Of a DNA stretch of 64,000 nucleotides, positions 11,233-22,164 are shown piece after piece. The notes beneath the pieces are model-generated. The model saw only the letters and a list, made by a program, of their open reading frames with translations. It did not search any database and was not told the origin of the DNA. The stretch's first letter is position 1, and the number at the start of each line of letters is the position of its first letter. A program made the translations under genes and the position numbers. This stretch comes from Stictocephala bisonia (lineage: Eukaryota > Arthropoda > Insecta > Hemiptera > Membracidae): contig JAQJVL010000157.1 in NCBI GenBank assembly GCA_035578905.1, forward strand, positions 1,488,001-1,552,000. Reading direction: 5' to 3'.

Positions 11233-12748
11233 GTGATGTCCAACTGTGTTGGCCATCTGAGGGTAAGGGTTAACCCCACACCATCACCACCTCAAGACAC
11301 CAGAGTACCCGTGAGTAGGCCTATAACTCAACAGGGATCTAACATCGTCTCTAATAACGTTGACAATAGGCCGAATGCTATAAATAGGCAAGCTCTTAGT
11401 AGTTCAGATGATGAGGATGATGACGTTGAGGATAGGGAAAGTGATTGGGAAGACATTTTTGAGAATAACCCACCCAACTTTGTACACAACTTCGACTGTC
11501 AAGAGAATCCTGGCATATACCTCCAAATGCTACAAAACCTATTAATTTTTTTAATTTATTTTTCACTATAAGACTACTTGAATTATTCGTGACTGAAACA
11601 AATAGATATGCGGAATCTTTTCTCAGAAGCAAAGGAAACACTCTTTCACCAAGAAGTCGATTTCGGTCATGGTTGCCTGTCACTGTACCAGAAATGCGAA
11701 CATTTATTTCAACAATTTTTAATATGGCTTGGTACCAAAACCAACAATCAAGTCATATTGGAATACAACTTGCTCCAATATACAAACGCCAATATATACA
11801 CCAAGGTTCAAGAAAATGTTTACATGAGATCGGTTTGAAAATCTTTTAACCTTTTTCCACATGGTATATACTAGTAAAGTAGCAAAACCTAACGAGCCAA
11901 ACTTCGATCCCTGTGCTAGAATCCAGCCACTGTTTGACCATTGTAACAGATTATTTCCCTTTTATTATCTATATAATCAGCAAGTATGTATCGACGAGAA
12001 CATGATTAGAACAAAAAATCAAACAAGCTTGATGTACTATATGCCAAATAAACACTACCGTAGGTGGGGCATCAAGTTATGGCTATTATGTGATTCAGTA
12101 TCTAAATACTGTGTTAAATTTTTTTGTTACAAAGGAAAATCATCCAATGAAGAAAAAGAGCTAATGAAAAAATCCCCCTCAGTAGTGATTAAGATACTAG
12201 AAGAGGCAAACTATCTCAGAAAAGGATTTCTTGTATTTTTTGATAACTTTTTTACCAGCATTCCTTTATCAAAATGTTTGTACAGTGAGGACACTTTTGT
12301 AACTGGTACAATACGCAGAAATAGGAAGGGGCTACCAGATAATATAAGAGATTCAAAGATGGAGAAAAAGGTGTACAATAAAAAGGATACTTAATTATGT
12401 TATCGTATCGGGAAAATAAATTTTAAAAAACAGCCAATGTTGTTAGTCTCTACCAAAACAACCATAACATTACAAGAAGTCACCAAGCGTTGCAGAGGAA
12501 GAATTATAAATGAAATAAAACCATCCATTGTAGCTTCTTATAGCATGTTTATGGGAGGAATATGCATGTTTGATATGATGATGTGTGTCTATATTGACGA
12601 GAGATGCACAATCAATTACTGGAAAAAAGTTAAGTTTAACTTGTTTTCTAGAATGTTATTGAATGCATATGTTCAATACACTCTAAAATGCAACAGCATA
12701 CAAACAAAACCTATGCCAAAATTTCAATTTATTGAACATGTTGTAGCA

Positions 12749-12768
12749 GATATCTCCAAATATTGGCT
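12749..12768. repeat. Probable 5' target-site duplication of the 12.8-16.6 kb LINE
   Basis: GATATCTCCAAATATTGGCT here resembles GATATCCAAGTATGTGGCT at 16595-16613 beyond the LINE tail. The duplication repeats the transposase codons for ISKY on both sides, which independently marks the insertion point. A few substitutions and indels indicate some age. Confidence 0.65.
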
Positions 12769-12786
12769 TGATATCGCAACAGGACG

Positions 12787-13083
12787 CCGCCCATCATAGT
12801 CAAGTTTATCACACGACAGGACCGGGACATCTGGATCGACGCCTTCAAGCAGGTTCGGCCGTTGACGGCGGATAAAATCAACCGAAGTTTCGACAAGGAG
12901 AAGGTTTTTATAAATGAACATCTGTCTCCAGAAAACAAGCAGCTGCTGGGCAGGACCAAGGAGGTGGCGCGGGCAAAAGGCTATAAATACGTGTGGAGCA
13001 GAGAGGGAAAGATATTTATTAGAAGAGACAATGGAGAAAAATGTATTAGAGTGGACGGAATTGCTGACTTCGAGAAACTGTAG
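12787..13083 (+). CDS. LINE ORF1 protein, C-terminal fragment
   Basis: This is a partial frame with no start. It begins with PPIIVKFITRQDRD and continues to FINEHLSPENKQLLGRTKEV, KYVWSREGKIFIRR and a stop at 13081-13083. The order of IVVKFxxR, NExLTPxNxxLL and a (F/Y)VWxRxGKIFVR tail is characteristic of ORF1 proteins of CR1/Jockey-type LINEs, which bind the element RNA and chaperone nucleic acid. The N-terminal zinc-finger/RRM part is missing. About 340 bp separate it from ORF2. Confidence 0.8.
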   Translation, partial: PPIIVKFITRQDRDIWIDAFKQVRPLTADKINRSFDKEKVFINEHLSPENKQLLGRTKEVARAKGYKYVWSREGKIFIRRDNGEKCIRVDGIADFEKL

Positions 13084-13127
13084 TGTGATTGTAGTTCATC
13101 TAGAAGGTATGGACTTAAATTTTGTTT

Positions 13128-13150
13128 AAATTTTGTTTACATTCGAAGGA
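13128..13150. repeat. Internal copy of the LINE 3'-end motif
   Basis: AAATTTTGTTTACATTCGAAGGA just after ORF1 nearly repeats AAATTTTGTAACATTCGAAGGA at 16518-16539, immediately upstream of the (ATT)n tail. Apart from one inserted base and one substitution the two agree. Confidence 0.7.
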
Positions 13151-13421
13151 TACATTTTTAGTATTAGCATGCTACATAGAACGTAAAATTTCCTTTTTAA
13201 AATTTATATTTATAGTCTTATTATTATTAGTTTATAAATTTTTTTTAAAAATGCTTTTTTTCCAATACGTTATATTAAGATTGTCTAAGAGGGGTTTAAT
13301 TATATTATTTTTATTAGATGTCATATTTATTAGAAGTCGCTTCGTTATGCTCTAATTATGCAGCATGCAGTTAATTATAAGTTTCTTTATTTTAATTTTG
13401 ATGTGATAATATACATTTAAA

Positions 13422-16340
13422 ATGGTTGAATCATGTTTAGTATTAGATAGTTTTAGTAGCAATTTTTTCTCATCCACATGTGATAGTTTAAATTTTTTAC
13501 ATGTAAATATTAGGAGTTTGCGAAAGAATTTTGATTTATTTTTAGCCAATGTACATAGTGTAGATAATAAAATTGATATAATTATAATGAGTGAAATTTG
13601 GATTTTTAAAGAAGAAGTATCGTTTTACAATATTCCTGGATACAATTCATTTTGTAAGAGTAATGATATTTATAGGGCAGGAGGAATAATAGTATTTGTT
13701 AAAGAGAATATTTCAGTTCGAGATACACATACAACAGTTGAATCAGCTGACATTTTAGTTTTGGAAATTAAATATAGGTATCTGTTATTTAATTTAGTTA
13801 GCGTGTATAGGTTACATAGTTTTAATGTAAACAATTTTTTATTTGATCTGGATAATTTAATTCAGAATTTGAGCAGTAATGTAGTATATATGGGGGATAT
13901 AAATCTTGACATATTAGAGGATAATAACATAAGCAACAACTACTTGTCGCTTATGAATAACAATGGGTTTATTTGTTTAATTGAGCAATTTACTAGAATA
14001 ACAAACGAATCGGCTTCCTGCATCGATCACATTTTTGTAAGATTTAAAAATGTAAATTGTTTTAGAGCGGGAATTTTTCAAGTTGACCTTAGTGACCATT
14101 TCCCAATCGGTTTAGTGGCTAATTTTGGGAAATCAAAATCGCAACCGGTGCAAAATTTAGTCCCATACACAGCAAACATAGTCAACTTTGAAGCACTGAG
14201 GCAAAACCTAATAGATGAATCAATTTGGAATAAGGTTTACGAAATGAATGATGTAAACGAAGCGTTGAATACGTTTTATGAAATTTTATATAAAGCCATA
14301 AAAGATGCTAGTCAAACAAAAAAATTAAAGCCGAAAATGCAAAAAGCTAAATTAAGAAGTCCTTGGATTAACGAACATATAGTAAAGAATATCAGCGCTA
14401 GAAATAGAATGGCAATCAAAATTAGAAAAAGACCATATGACACAAATTTAAAAGATCAGTTTGCAAGGCTTAAAATCCGCATTGAAAATGAAATAAAAGT
14501 GGCAAAAAATAATTACTATAAACGTTTATTTGATTTTCAAGAGGGAAATGTTAAAGGGCAGTGGGACTTAATAAACCGGCTGACGGACAGGAAAGAGAAG
14601 CAGCAGATAAGTCAGATAAGAGAGGGAGATAACAGTATAACGGATCCACAACAAATAGCAGACTTGTTTAATGAATATTTCTTATCGGCGCCCGGTGCGA
14701 TTGAGGCAGAACTGCCTGGTGGCCTTGGCCTTGACACGACTCAGTTCATCCACTATCAAAATTCTTGTTTCTTGTCGCCGGTATCTAGTGAAGAGGTGCT
14801 AAAAATAATAAATAGTTTAAAAAATAAAAAATCAACCAGCAGTGATACCCTTTCTGTAGATCTCATTAAAAATATTGGACCTATTGTTGCAGGAGTATTA
14901 GCAGCAATAATTAATTTAAGTTTTGAAAGTGGAACTTTTCCCAGTAAATTGAAAGAGGCAATTGTAGTTCCAATACATAAGAAGGGCAGAAAAGATTTGA
15001 CAGATCAATACAGACCAATTGCGTTATTGTCAGTTTTATCTAAGATTATAGAGAAATGTATGAAAGCCAGATTATTAAATTTTTTAAATAATAAACGTTT
15101 TTTCAACTCAAATCAGTATGGGTTTACGAAAGGGAAAAATACGGAAGGAGCAATTTTAAAATTTACAGAACGCGTATACAACAGTTTTAATGACAACTAC
15201 AAAACAACCGGAATTTTTATAGATTTTTGCAAAGCGTTTGATCTAGTCAATCACAAAATTTTACTAAAAAAGCTAGAGTTATTAGGCATACGAGGCAACA
15301 TGTTAAAGTGGTTTGAAACTTATCTAGAAAATCGTAAGCAAAAAGTTAAAATTTCAAATTGTTTTAGTGAGGTAAAAACAATAAGTTTGGGGGTGCCACA
15401 AGGATCGGTTCTTGCAGCGACTTTGTTTCTTATATTTATTAATGACCTATTAAACTTGAGATTAGAGGGAGAAATTATTGGTTTTGCGGATGACATTGCA
15501 ATACAGTATGTAGAGACAGACTGGGAGCTTATCTGGTTAAAAATGAATGCTGATATGAAAGCAATTAGGGGATGGTGTGAAAATAACAGAATGGTGCTAA
15601 ATGCGTCCAAAACAAAATTTATAAATTTCGATTTAAGGGGATATAAATTCAATTCCCTTTTAAAATTCCATAAGTTTGATTGTTCGCAGCAGTTGTCCTG
15701 TAGTTGTGAGGTCATTGAACAGGTGGATAAAATACAATATTTAGGTATATGCATTGATCAAAACTTAAGCTGGAAACCACACATTAATAGACTACAAAGG
15801 AATCTGAGAAATAATATTAGACAGTTTTATTTTCTTAAAAGTTTTATAAATCAGAATTTACTGAGAACATTATATTTTGCGTTAATTCACTCGAGAATAA
15901 ATTATGGGATAGAAATCTGGGGAGGTTCAGGTATCGTAGCAATAAATTCACTTAGAGTGACTCAAAACCACTTTGTAAGAATTATCGCTAACAAACAAAA
16001 ACGTGAATCGGCTCTTCCCAACTATAAGCAATTAAAGATTTTACCGGTTAGATATTTATTTGTTTTTAAAGTATTGAAAATTTTTTTTAATAGAAGTGGC
16101 AATAATGACAACGACAACATATACAAGAGAACAAGAAGGGAAACTTTGGGTATATTAATCAAACCTAAGGTAAAAAAGGCAATTTTCAAAAGAAGTTTTT
16201 CCTTTTTGGGTCCAAAATTTTTCAATATCCTGCCACTTCAAATAAAAAATTGTGTTAGTTTTTCTATATTTGTAAATAAAATTAAAAGATGGATTTTTGA
16301 GGTAGAAGATATTGAACAATTATTTTTGGTTTTAGTTTAA
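13422..16340 (+). CDS. LINE ORF2: APE endonuclease and reverse transcriptase, 972 aa, intact
   Basis: This single open frame encodes the retrotransposition enzyme of a non-LTR element. An apurinic-type endonuclease occupies residues about 20-235: N29 (HVNIRSL), E58 (SEIW), MGDINLD (D159, N161), CIDHIF (D202) and LSDHFP (D225, H226). The reverse transcriptase spans about 440-760: VVPIHKKGRKDLTDQYRPI, QYGFTKGKNTEGA, motif A IDFCKAFD (D601), GVPQGSVL and the catalytic box GFADD (residues 687-691). A C-terminal region with YGIEIWGGS follows. All expected catalytic residues are present and there is no stop over 2.9 kb. The length suits Jockey/CR1/L2 ORF2 proteins. The flanking ORF1 is truncated, so this copy could at best act in trans. 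The clade assignment rests on the tail and general motifs. Confidence 0.93.
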   Translation: MVESCLVLDSFSSNFFSSTCDSLNFLHVNIRSLRKNFDLFLANVHSVDNKIDIIIMSEIWIFKEEVSFYNIPGYNSFCKSNDIYRAGGIIVFVKENISVRDTHTTVESADILVLEIKYRYLLFNLVSVYRLHSFNVNNFLFDLDNLIQNLSSNVVYMGDINLDILEDNNISNNYLSLMNNNGFICLIEQFTRITNESASCIDHIFVRFKNVNCFRAGIFQVDLSDHFPIGLVANFGKSKSQPVQNLVPYTANIVNFEALRQNLIDESIWNKVYEMNDVNEALNTFYEILYKAIKDASQTKKLKPKMQKAKLRSPWINEHIVKNISARNRMAIKIRKRPYDTNLKDQFARLKIRIENEIKVAKNNYYKRLFDFQEGNVKGQWDLINRLTDRKEKQQISQIREGDNSITDPQQIADLFNEYFLSAPGAIEAELPGGLGLDTTQFIHYQNSCFLSPVSSEEVLKIINSLKNKKSTSSDTLSVDLIKNIGPIVAGVLAAIINLSFESGTFPSKLKEAIVVPIHKKGRKDLTDQYRPIALLSVLSKIIEKCMKARLLNFLNNKRFFNSNQYGFTKGKNTEGAILKFTERVYNSFNDNYKTTGIFIDFCKAFDLVNHKILLKKLELLGIRGNMLKWFETYLENRKQKVKISNCFSEVKTISLGVPQGSVLAATLFLIFINDLLNLRLEGEIIGFADDIAIQYVETDWELIWLKMNADMKAIRGWCENNRMVLNASKTKFINFDLRGYKFNSLLKFHKFDCSQQLSCSCEVIEQVDKIQYLGICIDQNLSWKPHINRLQRNLRNNIRQFYFLKSFINQNLLRTLYFALIHSRINYGIEIWGGSGIVAINSLRVTQNHFVRIIANKQKRESALPNYKQLKILPVRYLFVFKVLKIFFNRSGNNDNDNIYKRTRRETLGILIKPKVKKAIFKRSFSFLGPKFFNILPLQIKNCVSFSIFVNKIKRWIFEVEDIEQLFLVLV

Positions 16341-16545
16341 GAAGTATTGCTAAAGTTTCTTAGTGGTGGTGTTTTTGGATTGTGCATGCTGTAGTCGACC
16401 GGTGGATTAAGTTTTAATGTTAAGTTCTGACTGTACTTGAAAATTTTACAGTAATTTATGTTGAGCTAGCCACACCTACTTGAAAAGTGGCTAGTAATTC
16501 CTAAGAAACCAATTTGTAAATTTTGTAACATTCGAAGGAATAAAG

Positions 16546-16577
<32 letters not shown>
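16546..16577 (+). repeat. (ATT)n 3' tail of the LINE
   Basis: About ten ATT units directly follow AATAAAG. This is the microsatellite-like 3' end of the LINE. Confidence 0.85.
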
Positions 16578-16579
<2 letters not shown>

Positions 16580-16814
16580 GCGTATATGATATATGATATC
16601 CAAGTATGTGGCTGGAGATAACCAAGGCAATGACAGTCAAATCAAAGAATTAGTAAAACTGCCAGGAAAAGAAATGAAAACATGCTGGACGTGTTCTGAA
16701 AGAGGTGGACATAGTAATCAGTCAAGAAAAAGTAAACAATCCACTTTTATTTGTACAGTTTGCAAAGAAGGAGTTCATCCGATTTGCTTCCCGAAACATA
16801 CATGTGCAAACTAA

Positions 16815-17725
16815 TTTTTCTTTATTGTTGTTTATAGTGTGTTTTACATAGATTTGAACAATAATACATATTAACAATGGAGCTGGACAAATATGTGCTA
16901 TGGATAACCTTATACCAGCTTATATTGTTTGACTGCTTTTTTTTTTTTTTTTTTTTGCAATTTTGTAGTTCTTTAGATTTTCTGTTATCAAAAACTTATT
17001 TTTTTAACTTATCGTGATAGCATTTTATATTTTTATAGAGGAATATATATAGAATAAAACAATAACAGTTTCCATACTAAAAATATATTATAGTAAACTA
17101 GAGGTAAACTTAAAATAAAAAAATAATAAAATTTAAAAATTTTCAAAATTATACGATGATAAAATATTTTCTGAAAATAAATCACTAATAAATATTACCA
17201 ATTTATATATAATTTGATTGTTGTTGTAGATAATATATGGGTAAAAGTTTGTTTATGTACTATTCTTAGCACTTAACTTATGAATAAAAAAAACTATTAA
17301 ATTTTTACTGTTTTGACCATCGTCTTCTTCGGCATAGCTGTTGAAAAGCAAGGTCACTTGAAAAATGTGTACCTAAAAAATACCCAAAATTTTCGTTGTC
17401 CTAAAAGGCTTAAGGTAGATTTGTTTACATTGCACAAAAAGTAAAATATTTTTTCTGAAGATACATTGAGTGGGTCATCATATAAATGCTAATTACATTT
17501 ATTCTGACTGGAATAAATGAATTCATTATTTATTTACATGAGGAATTATGGCTGAATCTGAAGTATGATGTAGGAATATGTAAAAGTGATGTTGGCATGT
17601 GAGGGGTGTAGACTTATCCCCGGGTATTATAAATAAAATTTATTTATTTATTATTATTTTTTTTTTTCATTAATATTTCACTTACCTCTCTGCTTTGTAG
17701 AGTCTTCTCCCAAGCAGAGATACGT
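16815..17725. other. Unassigned stretch
   Basis: It holds a T18 homopolymer at about 16938-16956 and AT-rich sequence. It presumably includes the unrecognised right end of piggyBac C. No gene was recognised. Confidence 0.5.
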
Positions 17726-18046
17726 GTGTTGGCACCATGTAAATTGAGAAGGGTTGATAGAAATCTCCAGTGTTGTACATCCATTTGCGCTCTCAATAAA
17801 AGCATCAAAATTTCACATTCTAAGCTGAAACCATTAAATACTCTAGATTATAACCCAATTAGTAAAATATTTTACCTGACCAATGAAAATGTTCAATATA
17901 CAAGTCAATATATAAAATCCAACAATGATGTACTCACTCATCACAACATTTCTGAAACCACTGAACAGATGTTGATGAAATTTGGAGGGAAGTTTGTATC
18001 TTTAGAGACCACAAAAAAAGGATTCCTCGAAATTCCATGCCTATAA
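17726..18046 (+). other. Unidentified open frame of 106 codons
   Basis: The frame begins MLAPCKLRRVDRNLQ and ends KKGFLEIPCL. I recognise no domain, signal or motif. It overlaps, on the opposite strand, the likely LTR-proximal sequence of the degenerate retrovirus-like element at 18.2-20.5 kb, so it may be fortuitous. Confidence 0.2.
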
Positions 18047-18165
18047 CTTTATAACCGAGTTATACTATGTAAAATTATGAAATTATAAGAACTAAAATAA
18101 TAATATAAAGAAACATAATATATAAATTGTATAATATATTATATGGGGGTGTGAACGTTACATCA

Positions 18166-18177
18166 CTCCTTCCCACG
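18166..18177 (-). other. Candidate polypurine tract and 3' LTR start
   Basis: On the minus strand, CCGTGGGAAGGAG is followed by TGATGTAACGTTCACACCCCC. A purine run followed by TG is how a 3' LTR begins, and it lies downstream of the env remnant in the right orientation. No matching 5' LTR was found in the window, so the call is tentative. Confidence 0.35.
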
Positions 18178-18825
18178 GAAAAGATATGTCATCTATCAAT
18201 ATTTGTGGCATATCTTTAAGTATAGTCCGCAAATACTTGTACAGTGACAAAATAACAATATACCCTCTTTAACATTACGATCATCAAACAAAATGAATTG
18301 AAAACAAAATAGTCAAGAAAAACTGGCGTACAAAATTAAATCTGTCTTAATTGTAACATAGCTTCTAACAATCTAACATAAGTCTAGATAGCTAACATTA
18401 AGAAAGGTAATATTATACACACCCACAATGTCAAAACAATGGCTTATATATGTTACGAACATTTTTATAGTGGTTCTCTATATTTTGTCAAAACCCAAAG
18501 TCTAAATGATATCAACCCAAAACATACTGTCAAAATCTAAAACAATTATATTAACATGAAAAATGTAATTAATAATATATAACATCAACCCTTAACAATA
18601 TATAGATAGTTAATTAGATAACATTTTGTAGAACTAGCAAAGGTCTTATAATAGTAACATTTTAAAGATGTTAACCATAAAAATGCTTAAAAATTCACAA
18701 ATACATAACAGAGTTACACAAAATACAGCATAATGATACATGAGATACAATCAGAAATATTTAAACTACATAGCACATCACAGAGAATATTGATGTTATG
18801 TATGAGTTCCACCTAGATCTCATAA

Positions 18826-20500
18826 TCACTTGAATGTTTCAACAAAGTTAAAGGAGGTCTCTTGAAATATTTCAGCAAGGGGACATCCTTCATTGGCTGT
18901 AACTGTCAGGCTTGTACTCTGTGTAGGTAAAACTATACATAAAACTGAGTTAAACTTACAATGATCCAACAAGTCTTCATCAAGCAGTACATCTAGGGCG
19001 TTCAGGACCTGCTCTAGCTTTATCTCATCTTTATCATCATCCAGATTACTTTTAATACTTGCAAGGGTTTTAAAAGTCAATTTGTTATCAAATGGTATCA
19101 ATCCTTGGTAAGTGGATTGAAGTTATGTTTCTTTTATAAAATGAATTACATTTCAACTTTGAAAATATTCTTATTTCTTTACTAAACATGTCACAATTTG
19201 ATACATCCTGTAAAATTCCTGAACCGTTTAAGACAAGTTCTGAGTACCTTTTCTCAAAATTTGATTCATTAGTTTCTGAACACTCTTAAACAATTATTTA
19301 ATACTAGTTTACAAGGTTCAGCTACACTGTATATCCAATTATGATCCATTTGTAATAAGAAAGGTGAAGTTACTTGGTCTGTAAGCTTTCTAATACACTT
19401 AAGGTGTGCTGTATCCATTCCCATGAAAAGTGAATAAAGACATTTACTGTGTGGTGAAACACTTTGATTGAACTTGGATATAAGAAAAATAGGTTTTATT
19501 TGCATTGGCTAAAATCATCTCTGGTTAATGGAACATATATTGTCTATCCCTACATTTAATAATTAATCAAATGAAATTTCCCATTTAAGCCAGTGTTTAC
19601 ACTATATTGATACCTGATGTAGTGGAAGAATTTTGTAAGTTTCAAACTTTCCACTATCAGAACTTAAAGGTACAGTGACAATGAGTCTTAGTCTTAAAGG
19701 ACTTGCTAAAGTGTTAGCAGTACATAAGTTGTAATACAAGAACATTTCTATTTCTATTACAGGTATAAGTAGCTTCACATGATCAGGGATTGTCTTTTCT
19801 ATATTTTCTAATATTTTAATGAAGTCATGAGGGGGTAATAATTTGCTGCTTATCCTATCTACACTCACTAATACTAGCGCTTGTCTGAATTACACAACTG
19901 TTAGTTTAGCTTCCTCAATAGCCTGTCCAAGATAACGTGAAATGCTGATTACCTTCATATGCTTGAGTAAAGATTGATGTGACATCCCATACTCTTTACT
20001 ACAACCTAACAATGATGAACCTAGTTCTATATTTGATGAAGTTAGTTTTGACATAATTTCTGCAATTGCTTTAGTATTGGTTTTGATCTTAGAGTTTAAG
20101 TCTAACTAAAGTCAGTTGGTCCAATCTGGAATGTACTACATCGCTTGTAACATGTTTTAACTCATTAATTCTATCATTCACTGAGTTAAGATCCTCATCA
20201 GTGGGTACACCAAATAACATTTCCACCTACATTTATGAGACCACGCTTAGTGCGATATTCTCATGTAGCTTGAAAGGAATGTATCATAAACAGATCATCA
20301 AGGTCTTGCTGGTAAGTGTCCAAGTTATTTTTCAATCTAATAAGCTCAGAGTCCGAGTTTTCATTCCATACATTAACATGTCTGTAACTAGACATTCAAT
20401 ATTCTTAAAAGCTAACTGTAAAGGTTCTAATTATATCTAATGAATCTTCAATTCACTAGTATCAAAATCTAAAACTATTTTCCAACTATTGTCCAGAAAT
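18826..20500 (-). pseudogene. Degenerate baculovirus-F-like envelope gene (endogenous insect retrovirus)
   Basis: Read in broken minus-strand pieces, this shows landmarks of the F-type (Baculo_F) fusion envelope found in baculoviruses and insect errantiviruses. A basic cleavage site RTKR is followed by GLINVGG (about 20254-20220), a fusion-peptide-like start, then LFGVPTDEDLNSVNDRI. Further down come an EAKL segment and SVDRISSKLLPPHDFIKIL (19868 onward), PLRLRLIVTVPL, and the WIYSVAEPCKLVLNNC segment (about 19345-19300). A C-terminal piece continues to 18826. Several stops and frame changes (for example near 19890, 20095 and 20270) prevent any product. In intact relatives the protein mediates membrane fusion. 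This copy is a fossil; the gag and pol genes that would normally precede it were not seen upstream. Confidence 0.72.
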
Positions 20501-21323
20501 AAGGGAATCTTCCATAGTAGTATTGTATTGTCTGTTCAAGCACACCACTGATTTTGGTATATGTTCTAGCACACCTCTTTACTACTGATAATCAGTAAGG
20601 TCATTGACCTTTCATTGATAATCATCACGTGTCAACCTCAGAGGTCAAGCTTACTATTGTTTACTACGAGCACTTGGACACCCCAACAACGTTGTCCTAG
20701 GTCAGTGTTGTTTTGATTGACGTCAAGCAGTTTTCACGCTCTTTTGTGACACCAAATTGTATTTATTAAATTAATATTAATTTTATTTACTAAATAAATA
20801 TTAATTGTGGGCTAAAAGTGTTGAAGACCGGTGCCAGGATCGATCCGAAGATTTTCGGTTTGAGACTTATTCGGTTAAAACTTATAATGAATTAAGTGTC
20901 ATTCAATTAAAACGTGTATGCAGAAGCTTCAATCCAAGGCTACATGAAAAGTGTGTTGGTACGTCAATTTCCACTAATTTGTATTTGAAAGTAAAGTACA
21001 ACAAACATTCTCTTACCTTTATATACATAAGTGGTTATTACATACATAGCAATTAAATGAATTGTATGTTTATTATGGAACTAGGAGAAAATTCACATTC
21101 CATAAATTGAGGTATTTTATTTTATATACAATATTGAACTTATCGAAATGTTTGTCTCTTAGGAGACATATGTCCCCATCAACTGATGGAACCCAAGGCA
21201 TCTACTCCAATATGTAAGCTATATACATACTGCCTTCCCAAGGGATACATGTGTATCATCTAGTACCACTTCATTGTAAGGCTCTGTAAAAAGTAATATT
21301 GAAACATATGTGAAATCATTTAT
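20501..21323. other. Unassigned stretch
   Basis: It holds an AT palindrome near 20770-20800 (ATTAATATTAAT) and a small open frame at 20805-21056 without recognisable features. No gene is supported. Confidence 0.45.
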
Positions 21324-21883
21324 TCTATATTTATAAAAGAGGATGTTTGTATATTTGAAGTTTATGCGCTGCCAAACCATCCAACCGATCGCCATGAAAC
21401 TTTAGGATGTTGTCCTGTATACTCCCGAGATGGTTTCTGTGAAGTTTGATGCAGATCCGTCCACAGGGTTCTCCATGTTATTCAAATGGAGAATCTGAAT
21501 TGTTTACAAAAAACATATGACTGTGTGGTTTAATGTAGTTTCACATGCCATAAGAAGATTGAAGTTCTCACAACAACAGTACTGTATATGTTTTGATTTC
21601 TTGTAGTTCTACATTTGACCTTGAGATTGTAGCACACACTACTTTTACTTGATCAGGTGATCTCTATATTTGGTGTTAACCTTTTTTCCTCGGTAATTAA
21701 AACATGTGGTGAAACGTGAAAATAAAAAATAAATAATTATTTGTTTTGCAGTTTACTTTTTATGACATGCCTCCTAAAAAATCTAATATTGGTAGAAGAA
21801 GCAAAAATGCTCGAATTCTTTCAGCTATTAGGTTCTAAATCAAACTCAATATTATGACCGGCGAAGCGGGCGGGTACAGCTAG
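21324..21883 (+). mobile_element. Non-autonomous Helitron
   Basis: The 5' end TCTATATTTATAAAAGAGGATG and 3' end ...GGGTACAGCTAG, followed by T, match Helitron rules (5' TC, 3' CTRR, insertion between A and T). A hairpin (21857-21875, ACCGGCGAAGCGGGCGGGT, with one mismatch) lies 8 nt before the end, as expected. No Rep/helicase frame is present in 560 bp, so movement would depend on an autonomous relative. Confidence 0.8.
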
Positions 21884-22164
21884 TTATAAATAAAATATCA
21901 ACTATATAAATTAAGATATAGTATTAACCCAAAATATAATTTTACAAAAAGCAATTACAACCGTTATAATTGTGAATCACCCCAAACATTAACTATAATT
22001 TAAATATTTTATCTTAAACAGATAGTATTTGATCCAAAAATTGTGAAATATAACTGTGTGACTAAATTAAACACATCAGTATAAAAATACCTTAAATGCT
22101 ACATGATAAGACGTCTTCTTACAAATAAAATAAATACGTATTTTATCATAAAGACAAATTAAGG

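Larger units (their letters stand above)
12769..16577 (+). mobile_element. 5'-truncated CR1/L2-like LINE with intact ORF2
   Basis: It runs from an ORF1 fragment through a complete ORF2 to a 3' (ATT)n tail at 16546-16577. A short tandem-repeat tail rather than poly(A) is typical of CR1/L2-type elements. AATAAA at 16539-16544 could serve as a poly(A) signal. The start cuts into ORF1, as expected from incomplete target-primed reverse transcription. It lies sense-oriented inside piggyBac C. Confidence 0.85.
11233..16814 (+). pseudogene. piggyBac C transposase, decayed and split by a LINE
   Basis: An acidic N-terminus (SSDDEDDDVEDRESDWEDIF, about 11398-11457) leads, after frameshifts near 11520 and between about 11700 and 11860, to VYTSKVAKPNEPNFDPCARI. 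The first catalytic Asp is in VCIDENMIRTKNQ (about 11987) and the second in FFDNFFTS (about 12238). At the third site the expected GGVDxxD reads GGICMFDMM (about 12552-12580), so the key Asp is Cys. Coding reaches DISKYW at about 12765. A 3.8 kb LINE then intervenes, and the C-terminal zinc-finger part resumes at 16593 (MISKYVAGDNQ, then CWTCSERGGH, CTVCKEGVHPICF) and stops at 16814. Several indels, the lost Asp and the insertion make it inactive. I could not place its terminal repeats. Confidence 0.85.

Noticed and set aside
11265..11280. GGGTTAACCCCACACC as the left end of piggyBac C
   Set aside because: It lies inside the apparent reading frame and I found no inverted partner downstream of 16814.
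15320..15754. 144-codon minus-strand frame
   Set aside because: It is the antisense of the LINE reverse transcriptase, which has clear catalytic motifs on the plus strand.
18826..20500. Env-like region as a domesticated, functional host gene
   Set aside because: Several stops and frame changes interrupt every domain, so a maintained protein is not supported.
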